From contig NC_133472.1 of assembly GCF_025370935.1 (NCBI RefSeq), positions 11,074,588 to 11,138,587 on the forward strand: a stretch of DNA of 64,000 nucleotides, written 5' to 3'. The notes under the pieces are model-generated. The model saw only the letters and a list, made by a program, of their open reading frames with translations, had not been told where the DNA came from and made no database searches. This DNA is from Choristoneura fumiferana. Lineage: Eukaryota; Arthropoda; Insecta; Lepidoptera; Tortricidae. Below, piece by piece: positions 1 to 10,252 of this stretch. Numbering within the stretch: position 1 is the stretch's first letter; each line of letters opens with the position of its first letter. Position numbers and translations under genes: made by a program.

Positions 1-87
1 CCAGAATTCCAATCGTAAGTACCGGGTCGAGTATTTTATGCGTGCGAAGCCGTGGGTAAGCACTAGTATACATATAAGATAGGATAC

Positions 88-363
88 CTTGCTGTCGTTG
101 CTATGTAGCAGCAGTTTGAAGCCGGATAGCAAGTCGGAGCGGGCGTTGACGTCGGCGAGCGCGAGCTCGGCCGCGGGCATGCAGGCCTGGCCACCCTGCC
201 AGCCGCCCTCGCCCTCCATGGGGAAGATGCCGCCGATGTGCAGGTCGTTGTCCCGCCGCCCTTCGCAGGACGCGCACAGGCAGCCCAGCCACAACACGAG
301 CAGCGCCCGCGCGCTCGTGCCGCTCCTCCGCCCGTGCCTCCATCGACTCCTCGCCACGCACAT
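88..363 (-). CDS. GABA-B-R1: GABA-B receptor subunit 1, first coding exon (partial gene)
   Basis: Encodes the N-terminal 92 residues of a class C GPCR, the metabotropic GABA receptor subunit 1, which sits in the neuronal plasma membrane, binds GABA through its extracellular Venus-flytrap domain and signals through Gi/o. Seen: ATG at 363, a basic then hydrophobic signal peptide (LLVLWLGCLCASC, about residues 21-33), then the start of the ligand-binding domain with HIGGIFPMEGEGGWQGGQAC, the CMPAA segment, the DVNAR segment and LHSNDSK at the end. The block order HIGGIFP / GGWQGGQACMPA / DVN / GFKL-LHSNDS is what I know of insect GABA-B-R1. The exon ends at 88 in phase 0 with donor GTATCC (82-87), so the remaining exons lie left of the window. 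GC is much higher than in the surroundings. The family identity is confident; whether this is the only first exon cannot be seen. Confidence 0.9.
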
Positions 364-800
364 AATACACTTGGCAACAACGAATAATTGCACTATTACC
401 TCCACTAATAACGACTTAACATCGGAAATAATTGTCCTAGTTCGTAAGGAATTTACATAAGCTTTTAATTTGACTAGCGGACGCTTTGAAAAATTAATGT
501 TCGTCCGCGCTCGCGAGAGGGAGGCGTTTTGATATAAGTGTGATATCACCCGTAAAGAGAGGAGGTATAACCTAATAAGCGTGAATTTGTGTAAAAAACA
601 TGGCTTTGGTGGTGGGTGTTGCGTCGCGCCGCGCCGAGCGAGCCCCGCGCCGCGCCGCGCCCACGTCGCGAGCGGCGGGGACATGCTGTCATTGTCCACC
701 TCTCCGTGCATGTTCCATCTTCTCTCCTGCAACAATAGATACAACTATTAATCTTTACTGTTTATTAGCCTTTAGCCGCGGTTTCGCTCGCGATAACCAA
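364..800 (-). promoter_or_regulatory. 5' flank / probable 5' UTR and promoter of GABA-B-R1
   Basis: Sequence immediately upstream (to the right) of the receptor's start codon on the minus strand. 364-480 is AT-rich. 600-690 is a short block extremely rich in CG dinucleotides (repeated GCGCCGCGC-type words), unlike the AT-rich background, as expected for a promoter or a 5' UTR segment. No TATA box or initiator can be placed with confidence. The plus-strand ORF through 600-803 looks like a by-product of this composition. Confidence 0.35.
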
Positions 801-1046
801 TAAAAATCTGGCATATGAATGAAAATTTCCGAATTTCACAAAATTGCTGTGGGAATTTCCAAAAATGAACACATTAATGTTGCACTAAAACACCCGTTAA
901 AAATTTCATGTTTCTAAATAGCGATTGAGATTTCGGGATTTGATCCACATTCCGGGGAATATACCAAATTTCATCCAAATCTGTTCAGTAGTATTATCGT
1001 GAAACATACACACACACCGTCAAATTTCACATTAGTAGTAGGATTA
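772..1046 (+). repeat. Dispersed lepidopteran-type repeat ending ATTAGTAGTAGGATTA
   Basis: Opens with a GCGGTTTCGCTCGCG palindromic word, passes through phrases such as 'accaaatttcatccaaatc' and 'gtgaaacatacacacacacc', and ends with 'cattagtagtaggatta'. A related sequence occurs at 21893-22167. No coding capacity. The element class is uncertain. Confidence 0.5.
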
Positions 1047-1221
1047 ATTATAACGTGGATGTAAACTGGGCCATATATTAAGCAGAAGTTTATTTTAGCA
1101 GAAGGTTGGGCAGGTTTCACTGAGCATTCTTGACAAATTTATGTTTCCATACAATAATTGACTTTCAGAGTGCAAGAAATTATACTAATTCAAAAATTTG
1201 GTATGTTGAGCAAATAAAAAA

Positions 1222-1645
1222 AAACCGGCCAAGAGCGTGTCAGACACGCCCAAAATAGGGTTTCGTAGCCATTACGAAAAAATTAAGTAATATTTTCTAA
1301 GGATTTCGTATTTTATACGGAGTCTTCCAAGTTTAGGTATATTTTATACCTTAGGCTGCTATTTAAGAGTGAAACTACTAATAATTCTCAACCAAACTTA
1401 GCCGTTATAGTTTTCCTTGAAAGTTTGATATATTTACTACCATTCCGAATTTTTTCAAAATTTTCCACCCTCCCGTTTAGATTTTAGAGGGGGGGGGCGC
1501 TCGATTGTTATGAAAATTTGCACTTTAAAGTTGAATATTTTGCAAACAAATCACTGAATCGAAAAATCGTTTTAGCAACCCCCTAATAATTTTAACAAAA
1601 CTATCCAACGATAAACTATCCGTTTTTAGAATTTTGGCTCCCTAC
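1222..1645 (+). repeat. Family A repeat, internally deleted copy
   Basis: Begins with the family head AACCGGCCAAGAGCGTGTC and follows the other copies through a G-run (1489-1497) to 'ccaacgat'. It then jumps to a piece of the family tail ('ttttggctccc'), so roughly 200 bp present in the full copies is missing. Family A occurs nine times in this window. Confidence 0.8.
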
Positions 1646-1682
1646 AGATGAAAATTATACTGAGTAAATTTTAAAATACCTT

Positions 1683-1798
1683 GCCTTATAAATAAATAAA
1701 TATCACGGGACAATTTACACCAATTGATCTATTCCCAAAGTAAGCTTAACTAAGCTTGTGTTATGGGTACTAAGCAACGGATAAATATAATTATAAAC
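1683..1798 (-). repeat. SINE S1, 3' portion, antisense
   Basis: Reverse complement of the 3' half of the tRNA-derived SINE at 7091-7680: shares 'cacgggacaatt', 'caattgat' and 'actaagcaacggataaatat', and carries the TTTATT tail as AAATAAATAAATA. No tRNA-like head is present, so it is 5'-truncated. Confidence 0.75.
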
Positions 1799-2412
1799 TG
1801 TTTCATACCTCCATAATATTCTTGGAGAGTTTGGCTTCTAATGAGATGCTGTGCTTTCCTAGAATAGTGAAAAATATTGCAAGCTAAAGAGGAGATGATG
1901 GCTTCTCAACATTTAGGTTCATAAAATACTGGTCACAAAGATTAGACCAATGTGCAATTGTTTCATATTAGCAAATTCTAAGTATGAGCTAGAAACTAGC
2001 TATCCTTGATTTTTAATGAAACTTTTCACACAAATTTCCAATTGAATAGTTCACGTTTTCTTCAAATAGCTATTGTGCATCATCCAGACAGTGACGGAGT
2101 CTATTATTGGTCAAGTTAGCCTCAACGCCACCATTATCAACGATCGTTTCCATTCAAGTTGGCAGTCATAATATGGCTCCGGTCGGAGTTTAATATCAGC
2201 TAAGAGAGCTTCAGAACTTCGACTCGGATCTCTCAGCGAAGCGTACAAAAGCAAATCTAAGACACAAAAGCTATAACTGTCGGAGTCAAGCCCGGTCCTT
2301 CATATCTGATAATGTTCAACGAAAATATCCGCTCTCGCCTACGAAAGCGGGAATATCAGCTTTCCAAAAGTCAGCCGCTATGAAACGACAAAGTTTAATG
2401 ATTCGAGACTTA

Positions 2413-2553
2413 GGGGCTGTTTCACCATTCATTGATTAGTGTTAACTGTCGGTTAAATGTGATGCTGTCTCCGTCTATTCGAACAAAACAAATAGAGACG
2501 GCATCACACCTAACCGCCAGTTAACACTAATCAATGGATGGTGAAACAGCCCC
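2413..2553. mobile_element. Palindromic MITE with TTA target duplication (PIF/Harbinger-like)
   Basis: 141 bp with long terminal inverted repeats starting GGGGCTGTTTCACCAT and extending about 40 bp each side around a short centre. Flanked on both sides by TTA (2410-2412, 2554-2556), the target-site size and sequence typical of PIF/Harbinger elements. No ORF. A related element is at 56007-56152, and a partial end is at 40143. Confidence 0.75.
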
Positions 2554-2825
2554 TTATTATCTCTCCAACACATTTTAAGTTATCAATCGAATGATAATTT
2601 AGCTACCTAATATTGAAGGGACGCCGCTGATAATATAATCATTTTGGTCTTTTTGCTTAATTGTAGATTAAGACAATTGGGTGACATTCTGGTCCACGGT
2701 ATAAAAAATATGACAAAATGTCTATAAGCCTCGGTTTGTACCGTAACCGGTGTCGCCAGAAATTATGCTAACGTGCAGATTTTGAAATCTTGGTGATTTC
2801 GGTCACAAGTAGCTTCTTTTAGAAA

Positions 2826-3272
2826 TAACCGGCCAAGTGCGAGCCGGACTCAGGAACGAAGGGTTCCGTATCATTTTCCATACAATATTAGACATTAGCA
2901 AAAATAAATCAAGTTTGTTGTATCGAAGCCCCCTTAAATATTTTTTTTATTTTAATTTGATTTTATATTTTTAAATTGATATTATATTTCAAGCGTCTAC
3001 CTGTTGCCTTTATGAATATCAAGCAAAAAACAGCAAAACAATCACGTTTGTTGTATGGTAGTCCCCTTAAATATTTATTTTATTCTGTTTTTAGAATTAG
3101 TTGTTATAGCGGCCACAGTAATACATCATCTGTGAAAATTTCAAATGTCTAACTATTGCGACTCAAGAGATAGAGCCCTGTGACAGACGGACGGATAGAA
3201 AGACAGACAGACAGACAGCAGAGTCTCAGTAATAAGCTTCCATTGGCACCCTTTGGGTACGGAACCCTAAAA
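2826..3272 (+). repeat. Family B repeat (CCGGCCAAGTGCGAG head)
   Basis: Starts with CCGGCCAAGTGCGAGCCGGA and ends GGGTACGGAACCCTAAAA. It resembles family A at the two ends only; the interior differs. A second copy is at 35774-36467. Noncoding; contains a GACAGACAGACAG run near the 3' end. Confidence 0.75.
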
Positions 3273-4182
3273 TAAACCATCGTCTCCAAAATATTGTAGG
3301 TTTTGTAAAACAAACTCTACCTACTAAAGCTTTTTGATTCCACACGGCTGAACATGTGGCAACAGAACTACCAGATGCTACTTATGCTGTCAAATTGAAA
3401 TTGAACAACAAAATCCACGAAATTATGAGTTGAACTTAGTTATGAGCGTGTCTCGTTACCATGCCTTTTCCTCTTGTTATTTCTAATTTGACACCAATAA
3501 ATGGAAATATTTAAGGTAAAGTGGCTGTTACTTTCCCGATCTGACCACAAATCGAGACAATATGGAGTGGCCTCTCATCGGAACATCTGCCACACGGCAT
3601 GGATACGATTGGACTCGGTCGGCCGGGAATCGTTTAATTGGCGTGATTGGCATCCGCAGGTGGCAATTAACAACTGGCAGCGACAGACAGTTTACACTCC
3701 GATGCTATCATGAAATCATGAAAGTTAACTGGTTACGGAGGCGATCCATCAGCGGCGTGTATCAGCGAGTGAAGCGTATGCCGCACGTCCTTTAAGCTAT
3801 AGCTGTGCATTAGCTGTTTACACAGCCACCGCCGCCTCTTCTCGTCGTGATTTATGACCTGCCCACAAAGTAGCGGATCGCCATATCATACAAATAAGCC
3901 CAGTAAAATAATATAAGCTAGTAATATTTTCATATTAGATTTCTAATATAAGTCACACACGCGTTGATATATCGTTACCACTCTATGGAATATACAAATT
4001 TAGATCTCCCTCTCGCGTGTCCTAAGGTGTTGCTTCTCTCCGGTCTTTATTTTCTTGTTTTTTTTATGGAATTATATGCTTGAGGTATTAAGTAATATCT
4101 ACCCAAATTACCTATTTACAACTACTTAGGTGACTACCCATCCCGTGTTATGTACGTAGAATCTACCTAGTTTACCTATCTT
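3273..4182. other. Intergenic stretch, nothing recognised
   Basis: No repeat or gene recognised. 3500-3880 has near-balanced composition and overlapping short plus-strand ORFs (70 and 77 aa) without recognisable domains or splice context. It could be a conserved noncoding block or an old exon, but the sequence alone does not show this. Confidence 0.3.
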
Positions 4183-4588
4183 TCTATATATATAAAAGAA
4201 GAAACTGACTGACTGACTGACTTATAGATCAACGCACAGCCCAAACCGCTAGACCTAGAAACTTGAAATTTGGACGCGCACTAAGAAAAGAGTTCTCAAA
4301 ACTTCCACGGGATAGGGAATAAATGGGATTTATATTTTCACTTCAAAATGGCCCTATTTCTGTAACTATAATTATTAAGACTTCAAATTTTGCATGCAAG
4401 TAGGTAATAGGCACTAACAGCTAAAAACGGTTTTCAGGATTTTTCGAAATTCCTACGGGATTGTAAAAAATATATATGTTTTTTTTCGAAAATCCCACGA
4501 ACGGGCAATGCGGGATATTTAGCTCATTCCTATGGAGTATTGTGTAATTATAAAAATCTACAAAGGCGAAGTCGCGGGCAAAAGCTAG
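4183..4588 (+). mobile_element. Non-autonomous Helitron, Lep1-like
   Basis: Starts TCTATATATATAAAAG followed by a GACTGACTGACTGA run, and ends GCGAAGTCGCGGGCAAAAGCTAG followed by T. A TC start, a short GCGA/TCGC hairpin about 10 bases before the end and a CTAG terminus fit the Helitron pattern, and both termini resemble the lepidopteran Lep1 group as I know it. No terminal inverted repeats and no coding region: a non-autonomous copy of about 406 bp. The 5' flanking base is T rather than the usual A. Confidence 0.75.
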
Positions 4589-5324
4589 TCTTATATAGAA
4601 TTAAAAGCAATGATTGTTGACTTTTTCGAGATGATGATACTAGATCATTCAGCATATATTAGTTGGCATTGCTTCCAAGAAAGAAGGAGGCAGGTAGGTA
4701 CTTTCAGTGAAACATTCTTTGAAAAAATAATGGAAAGAGCGCCAAAATTAGTCACTCCGAGAATAATTATATTTCCGTCGGTCTTCATCATTGTTTATTC
4801 AGAAAACGTTTTCATTATAAAAGAACTGCAGAAAAAAAGATCCAAGTCGTTTTGAGAATTTTAATTGCTATTGAATGAAGCAATTATTTTTAAGAAGTGG
4901 CTGGGTACCTATTTGTGGTGAAAAGTATGGGAGCAATTCCCGAGCTTGCCTGAGCAGCATGCCCTTCAAAGCTCTTTTAGTTTTCTTTACCTACCCGTTG
5001 TTTCTTTGAAAACTGGTTCGAGCGTTGCATATGAGTACCTACATATTTATTTAATAAACGTTTTTTTTACTTTATTTTATTATATTTCGCACATATTTAA
5101 CCTTGTGATTTGACTAAATAGATTGACTTCGCAATCACACTAAACAATCTAATTTAATATGAATTACTTGTGAAATACATTGTGTTTTCATGCGATGGCC
5201 AAGTCAATCTAGTTATTTAAAACATAACAGATTTTTAATATTGATATGGTTACTATAAGATGTTGTTAGGTTAGCTAATTATGTAATAAATAACTTAGAC
5301 AGAAGACTGTTAAGTAGGGACTGA

Positions 5325-5850
5325 ATAAATTAACCGACTTGGTATTACATGGATCTCACAACTTTTTTACGGTAGAAGAACTGTGTTGCGAGACTTGTTT
5401 TTTTTTTCAAGTTATTTTTTTATTGGGATTGGTTTTTTCCGATGCAGAGACGTTCATTATTAAGGAGTCCTGGTGCTTCTCCACCCGTCCCATTTCACCA
5501 TATGCATTACGACGAGCATGGCTTAGCTACTGTGTTAAAGTAATTGAATTCAACACGTGAAGTAGTAGCTCCGGTGGTCAACTGTGGTCTTCAAGTTCCA
5601 CTTTACCAAATAATTATTTTCAAGAGCATATGTACGAGTCATTACTAAATATATCCAAGTTACCATAGGTGTCCCTATAATATTTGAAGAGTTCCCTTGT
5701 TTTCCTTAGGATCCAATCATCAGATCCCGATTTGGTGCTTATGGGACCTAATTGGAGGTATACATATACAAACAAAAAATAATTCAGATCGGTTCATAAA
5801 TGACGGAGTTCTGAGGTAACAAACATTTAAAAAAATACTAGTGTATTAAT
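5325..5850 (-). repeat. Family C repeat (AACCGACTT type), diverged copy
   Basis: Related in reverse orientation to 22636-23250: shares 'ataggtgtccctataatatt' versus the other copy's reverse complement, 'gaagagttccctt', 'ggatccaatcatcagatcc', 'atgggacctaatt' and 'cataaatgacggagttctga'. Noncoding and diverged. Confidence 0.55.
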
Positions 5851-6158
5851 AATCTTGTCTAAATATCCAAGCTCCACGACAGTTAAAGTGGATAGATGGA
5901 CTTTTGATCCGTTTACCTAGTCATTAGTTATTCTCACTCTGACATTGAAAGCGGAATTGCAATTAAATAGACAGTAAAGGTGAGATGAAAGCGTCGCATC
6001 GGCTAGCTTCCTGGTTGACGGGGGGGCTAATGCAATCGGACCCATCTATTGCGGCAATTTCTGCGGAAATCATATAAAAGCACCCCTGCCGCTCACCCTG
6101 TTTCCTATAATTTTATCGGGTTAACTTCATACCTTCAGCATCCTACTAACATTATAAG

Positions 6159-6196
6159 TGCGGTGTGTGTGTGTGTATGCGTGCGTGCGTGCGTGC

Positions 6197-6259
<63 letters not shown>

Positions 6260-6262
6260 TGT
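6159..6262. repeat. (TG)n / (TGCG)n microsatellite
   Basis: About 100 bp of GT repeats with an internal block of GTGC/GCGT units near 6179-6201. It sits just after 'catcctactaacattataagtgcg', a phrase shared with other dispersed repeats, so it is probably a repeat-borne microsatellite. Translation gives only Cys/Val runs. Confidence 0.95.
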
Positions 6263-6894
6263 GTGGACATCTGGCCCAAACTGCATAACAAAGTTCAAGT
6301 AAATAGTATTAGCGAATTTGTATGCAAATTTAAATATAGTAATAGGTACTATTTTTTGTACTTAATTATGCATTTGGGCCCAGGAATAATACTTTTTATT
6401 CCGATATTCACACGGGATTGGGATAAAATCTTGAAATCTCATTCGCTGGGTAGGTATAGCGTCATTAAATTTGGCACTGTGGTTTAAAATGCAACGTCTA
6501 AAAAGACCACGATTTATTTTTTGGAAACTCGCACGGGAATTTAGTTAACTCCCGTGATTTCAATTCAATTGCTAGATCTGATGATTTACGCGTGCGAATT
6601 TTGTTTTAAGTCACTATTTTTAAATAGTGAAATTTATTTTTAATAAGGTTCATTATTATAAAAAAAAATTGATGACAGAACACATCACATTTTGTCTCAA
6701 TAGACAGTGCCAGACATAATAGGCATATGTTCATGTTGATCATCTCTATTGGACTGAACACCATATAATTTAACTGCTAATATAGAGCTTACCCTATAAT
6801 AACTTATTATAGCCTACTGACAATGAAGTAAAATACATAGTCAATACTGATTAGTAATTACGTTTTATTTGACCAATCCACCTTCAATCAATCA

Positions 6895-7090
6895 AAATTG
6901 GTTACCTTTGACATATTTTTATCATGACCCGGGCGACCGAGCTTTGCTCGTTCGAAAACTCAATAATAAGCGTTTTCCCAGAGATAAGACCAAGCTAGAT
7001 CGATTTGTCATCCCCGAAAACCCCCACATACCAAATTTCATCGAAATCGTTGGAGCCGTTTCCGAGATCCCCGAAATATACATATATATA
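6895..7090 (+). repeat. Dispersed repeat ending in (TA)n, adjoining SINE
   Basis: Contains 'gaccgagctttgctcg', 'taccaaatttcatcgaaatc' and 'gagccgtttccgagatcc', and ends in an ATATATATA run at the SINE start. The wording resembles a widespread lepidopteran non-autonomous repeat. Noncoding. The SINE at 7091 begins exactly at its AT tail. Confidence 0.5.
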
Positions 7091-7680
7091 CGACGACCAG
7101 ATGGCCTAGTGGTTAGAGAACCTGACTACGAAGCTTGAGGTCCCGGGTTCGATTCCCGTGTCGGGGCAGATATTTGTATGAAAAATACGAATGTTTGTTC
7201 TCGGGTCTTGGGTGTTTAATATGTATTTAAGTAAGGTATATATCTATCTAACTAAGGTTACCGAAATAGCCCGAAGAATTGCGAAACTAAAGTGGCAGTG
7301 GGCGGGGCACATTGCTCGCAGGACTGATGGCCGATGGGGCCCGAAGGTTCTCGAATGGCGTCCGTGGACCGGGAGACGAGCTGTCGGTACGCCTCCAACA
7401 AGATGGAGCGACGACTTGGTTAAGATCGCGGGATCGCGGTGGATGCGGAAAGCACAAGACCGGTCTGAGTGGAGAGCCTTGGGGGAGGCCTATGTCCAGC
7501 AGTGGACGTCTTTCGGCTGACATGATGATGATGATATATCTATCTATACAATTATATTTATCCGTTGCTTAGTACTCATAACACAAGCTTTGCTAAGCTT
7601 ACTTTAGGACTAGGTCAATTGGTGTGAATTGTCCCGTGATATTTATTATTTATTTATTTATTATATACAAGGTTTTAGGT
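7091..7680 (+). mobile_element. SINE S1, tRNA-derived, split by an RTE insertion
   Basis: 5' part 7091-7250, 3' part 7547-about 7680. The head contains an A-box-like TGGCCTAGTGG (7102-7112) and a perfect B box GGTTCGATTCC (7146-7156), the internal RNA polymerase III promoter of a tRNA-derived SINE. The body continues beyond the inserted RTE with 'ccgttgcttagtac' and 'gtcaattggtgtgaattg', and the tail is (TTTA)n. Other partial copies are at 1683-1798 and 8200-8436. It is not a functional tRNA gene: after the B box it does not form a proper acceptor stem and it runs into the SINE body. Confidence 0.85.
7251..7533 (+). mobile_element. RTE-type non-LTR retrotransposon, 5'-truncated, nested in SINE
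   Basis: 283 bp bounded by a 13-bp direct repeat ATATATCTATCTA (7238-7250 and 7534-7546). It encodes the C-terminal tail of an ORF2 protein: KLKWQWAGHIARR, LEWRPW, a PPTRWSDD segment and a QWTSFG end before the TGA stop. The 3' end is (TGATGATGATG), the short microsatellite tail typical of RTE elements. Massive 5' truncation leaves no catalytic domain. The open frame suggests a fairly recent insertion. Confidence 0.9.
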
Positions 7681-7785
7681 AAATAAATGAAAACCAGAAA
7701 GTATTTTGCTCAGAATCGATAGTAGAATCGATTACACTATGTTTTAAATTAGGTTGTGTTTGTGTTCTTAAATCCCTTTTTTATT

Positions 7786-8750
7786 GTGCCCAGTCTAAAA
7801 GTTATGACTGCAACAGACGCCAATTTACATTTGGCAACTATATTTTCTGTAACTTAAATTTAGATTTGTCACTAAACTGCGATACCCTAATTATTATATC
7901 TGTCCCTAAGAAATATATTGGTCATCAAATTAATCAAATCTGTCTCTAATTATGAGTCATCTGATTAATGTAAACCTGTATCCTAAATTATAGTTCGATC
8001 ATCAAAATTCGATCACCAAAATATTGATCTGTCACCTAATAAATAGATCAGTTCCTTAATTCGATGCTTCTACCTATTCTACTAAGGCAGGTCAGGTTAG
8101 GTACGACAACGAGCGAAGCGAGGAGGAGTGTTAGGTAGAACTGCGACCCTCAGTCCGCGAGCGTGCCGCGGCAGCAGCCTGCGTAGTGCCACAACCGAAC
8201 ATTTTTTGCTTATACTTGTATGATGAATATAAATGTTTGTAGTAGGTACATACTTGAGTCTTGGATGTTTGTATGTATTTAATTATATATGTATGTATTA
8301 TGTCTACCCGTCACAGAGTACATATATAGTACCCGTTGTTTAGGACACATAGAACAAGCTTTGCTTAGTTTGGGGCTGGGTCAATTGGTGTAATTTGTGA
8401 GATGAGAAGATATTATTATTATTATTCCATTCATTGTATCTCATTATCGTCGAATTTCAGTTTAATTATTTGATGATCAATATTACTTTCCAGTGATTAT
8501 AATTAATTTTTAGAAAGCCATTTCTATATTGTTTGGTGATTCAGTTCAACCCAATATAATTATTTGAAGATCAATATAATTTCCGAGTAATTTTTAAATA
8601 ATATTTAGGTAACCGTTTTAATATTATTTGGTGATTCAATTTAGGTAATAGATTTACTATTTTAGGAACAAATATTATTTAATAGGGTGCCGCAAAACGG
8701 ATTTATTAGGTGATCAATAAAATCATATCCTTAAAATTTTAGCGAGGTTG
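7786..8750. repeat. Theme-and-variation repeat locus 1 with GC-rich core
   Basis: Left arm (about 7860-8070) repeats imperfect variants of GATCATCAAATTA and CACCTAAT. The core (8090-8200) holds AGGTTAGG, CGAGCGAAGCGAGG and GC-rich DNA. The right arm (8440-8740) repeats the complementary themes TTTGATGATCAATA, TTTGGTGATTCA and TTAGGTGATCAAT. The arms are therefore arranged as inverted, degenerate motif clusters. A SINE S1 fragment (8200-8436) interrupts the right junction. No coding potential. Confidence 0.5.
8200..8436 (+). repeat. SINE S1, 3' portion
   Basis: Matches the SINE S1 body: 'tgaatataaatgtttgt', 'gagtcttggatgtt', 'acccgttgtttaggacacat', 'acaagctttgctta' and 'gggtcaattggtgt', then an (ATT)n tail. 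The tRNA-like head is missing or replaced, and the sequence is diverged relative to the 7091 copy. Confidence 0.7.
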
Positions 8751-9996
8751 CATACTATTTCGATAATTTATCACTGGCCGTTTTGTTGGCAATGTGTGAG
8801 AGATTTTTCCTTCTTCTCTTCTAAAAACATCAAAGCGCATCTGACAAATACAAATTACGTAAGTGTAGAGATAGTCTAAGGTGTAGAGTTAGAACGCGAA
8901 TATCTTTTAAAATCTTCGATCAACATTAAATAAAGAAGGTATTCAAAAATAAATGCAATCAACAAACTTAAAATGAGAAAATTAATTTTGGGGTGTCTTA
9001 GGTTTTCAGTTATTTAATAATACCTTATATACCTTATTTATTTATTTTATATCACTGGACCGGCGCGCGGCAGCCCTGTGAAATGAGTCCGTCTAGACGA
9101 TGCCACCGGGCAGTTGCAGATTCATAAGTAAAACGTGGAATGCGGCATGCGTGGTAAAATATATTATTATTTTCTATCGGTCCCACCGGACACGTCTAAG
9201 TGATCAATGGAGTTGTCATATGACGGAAAACCTTTTTTAAATGCGTTCCCTAAAAAGTCATGTTATACTTCTGCTGAGAACGGACGGGCCCGTCAAACAC
9301 GATACGTAGTTTTCGACATAAATGCTACTCATGAAGGTTCACCCTTTCGAGGGCCAAGCTCATGAGAAATATATTATTTTATTACGTCTCAATTTTGTTG
9401 TTTCCCTAGGGGTTAGTTTTGTTGGCAAAGTAAACATCACTTTCTTACAATCGAGACTTACTGAGACACCTCGCTGCATGACTAAAATAGAAGCGTTTTT
9501 ACTCTCAAAAATCACGAGTGTTAAACGTTAAATATTATTTACGTGAAACATTTTGTAAAACTTCACGGAAATCGCACTTGGAACCTCAAGTCGCCAAACA
9601 AGGCTATTCATTATAACATAAGCATTCCTATAAGCTGAGCGTAAGTAGACAATCGTTCAAATAGATAAGCACAGCAACAGTACAAAATAGATTAAATCGA
9701 TTAACACCCTCGCTTGTCCTAAATTGGTCAACCAAAGTTAACGGTTACAGAAAACAACTTTCGAGTTATTGCTCATAAAATTGTTTTGAGCTGATTAAAG
9801 TAATAAACCAGAGTAAATTATTGAGGAAGATAAAAGTACAAAAAACAGGGTGGCCTCTGCAAGGATAGAAAGCCGTTCTGTTAAGAAAATACGGCACTCT
9901 TGGTATTTGATTTGATACATTTTTGTAGCCCTCGGCGTAAGCCCGGCGTCGAAAATCTTACCTAGTCCGGGGTCTTAAGCTCGTGCCTTTTTTATA

Positions 9997-10252
9997 ATGG
10001 GTGATTCTAGGGACATGAGCAGGAGTGAAAGGGGTGATGGGGACATTTACACTGAGCAACTTTTACTATGGGACCAGCCAAGAAATCGCGAAAAAAACAT
10101 ATAATCAAGAGATAATTTATCGCTAGCTATCCGAAATGTATAGAAAAGCAGTTTTTTTTGCCATTTTGTGGCTGGTCCCATAGTAAAAGTTGCTCAGGGT
10201 GAATCTCCCCATCACCCCTTTCACTCCTGCTCATGACCCCGGAATCACCCAG
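9997..10252. mobile_element. 256-bp MITE with ~85-bp inverted termini
   Basis: Terminal inverted repeats start ATGGGTGATTC / CTGGGTGATTC and include GACATGAGCAGGAGTGAAA, GGGGTGATGGGGA and CAACTTTTACTATGGGACCA. The two arms match over about 85 bp, with a ~75-bp unpaired centre. TATA directly abuts both ends (9993-9996, 10253-10256), consistent with a short TA-rich target duplication. Noncoding. Confidence 0.75.

Noticed and set aside
89..460. 123-codon plus-strand ORF in the first 500 bases
   Set aside because: It is the antisense shadow of the GABA-B-R1 exon, with Ser/Pro/Arg-rich translation and no motif.
3501..3795. Overlapping 70- and 77-codon ORFs as a possible gene
   Set aside because: No homology recognised, no splice context, and two frames open at once, which points to composition rather than coding.
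6049..6487. Cys/Val-rich ORFs of 79 and 109 codons
   Set aside because: Pure translation of the GT/GC microsatellite.
7102..7165. Possible tRNA gene (A-box-like and B-box motifs)
   Set aside because: No closing acceptor stem, and the sequence continues into a SINE body with related copies elsewhere in the window; it is the head of SINE S1.
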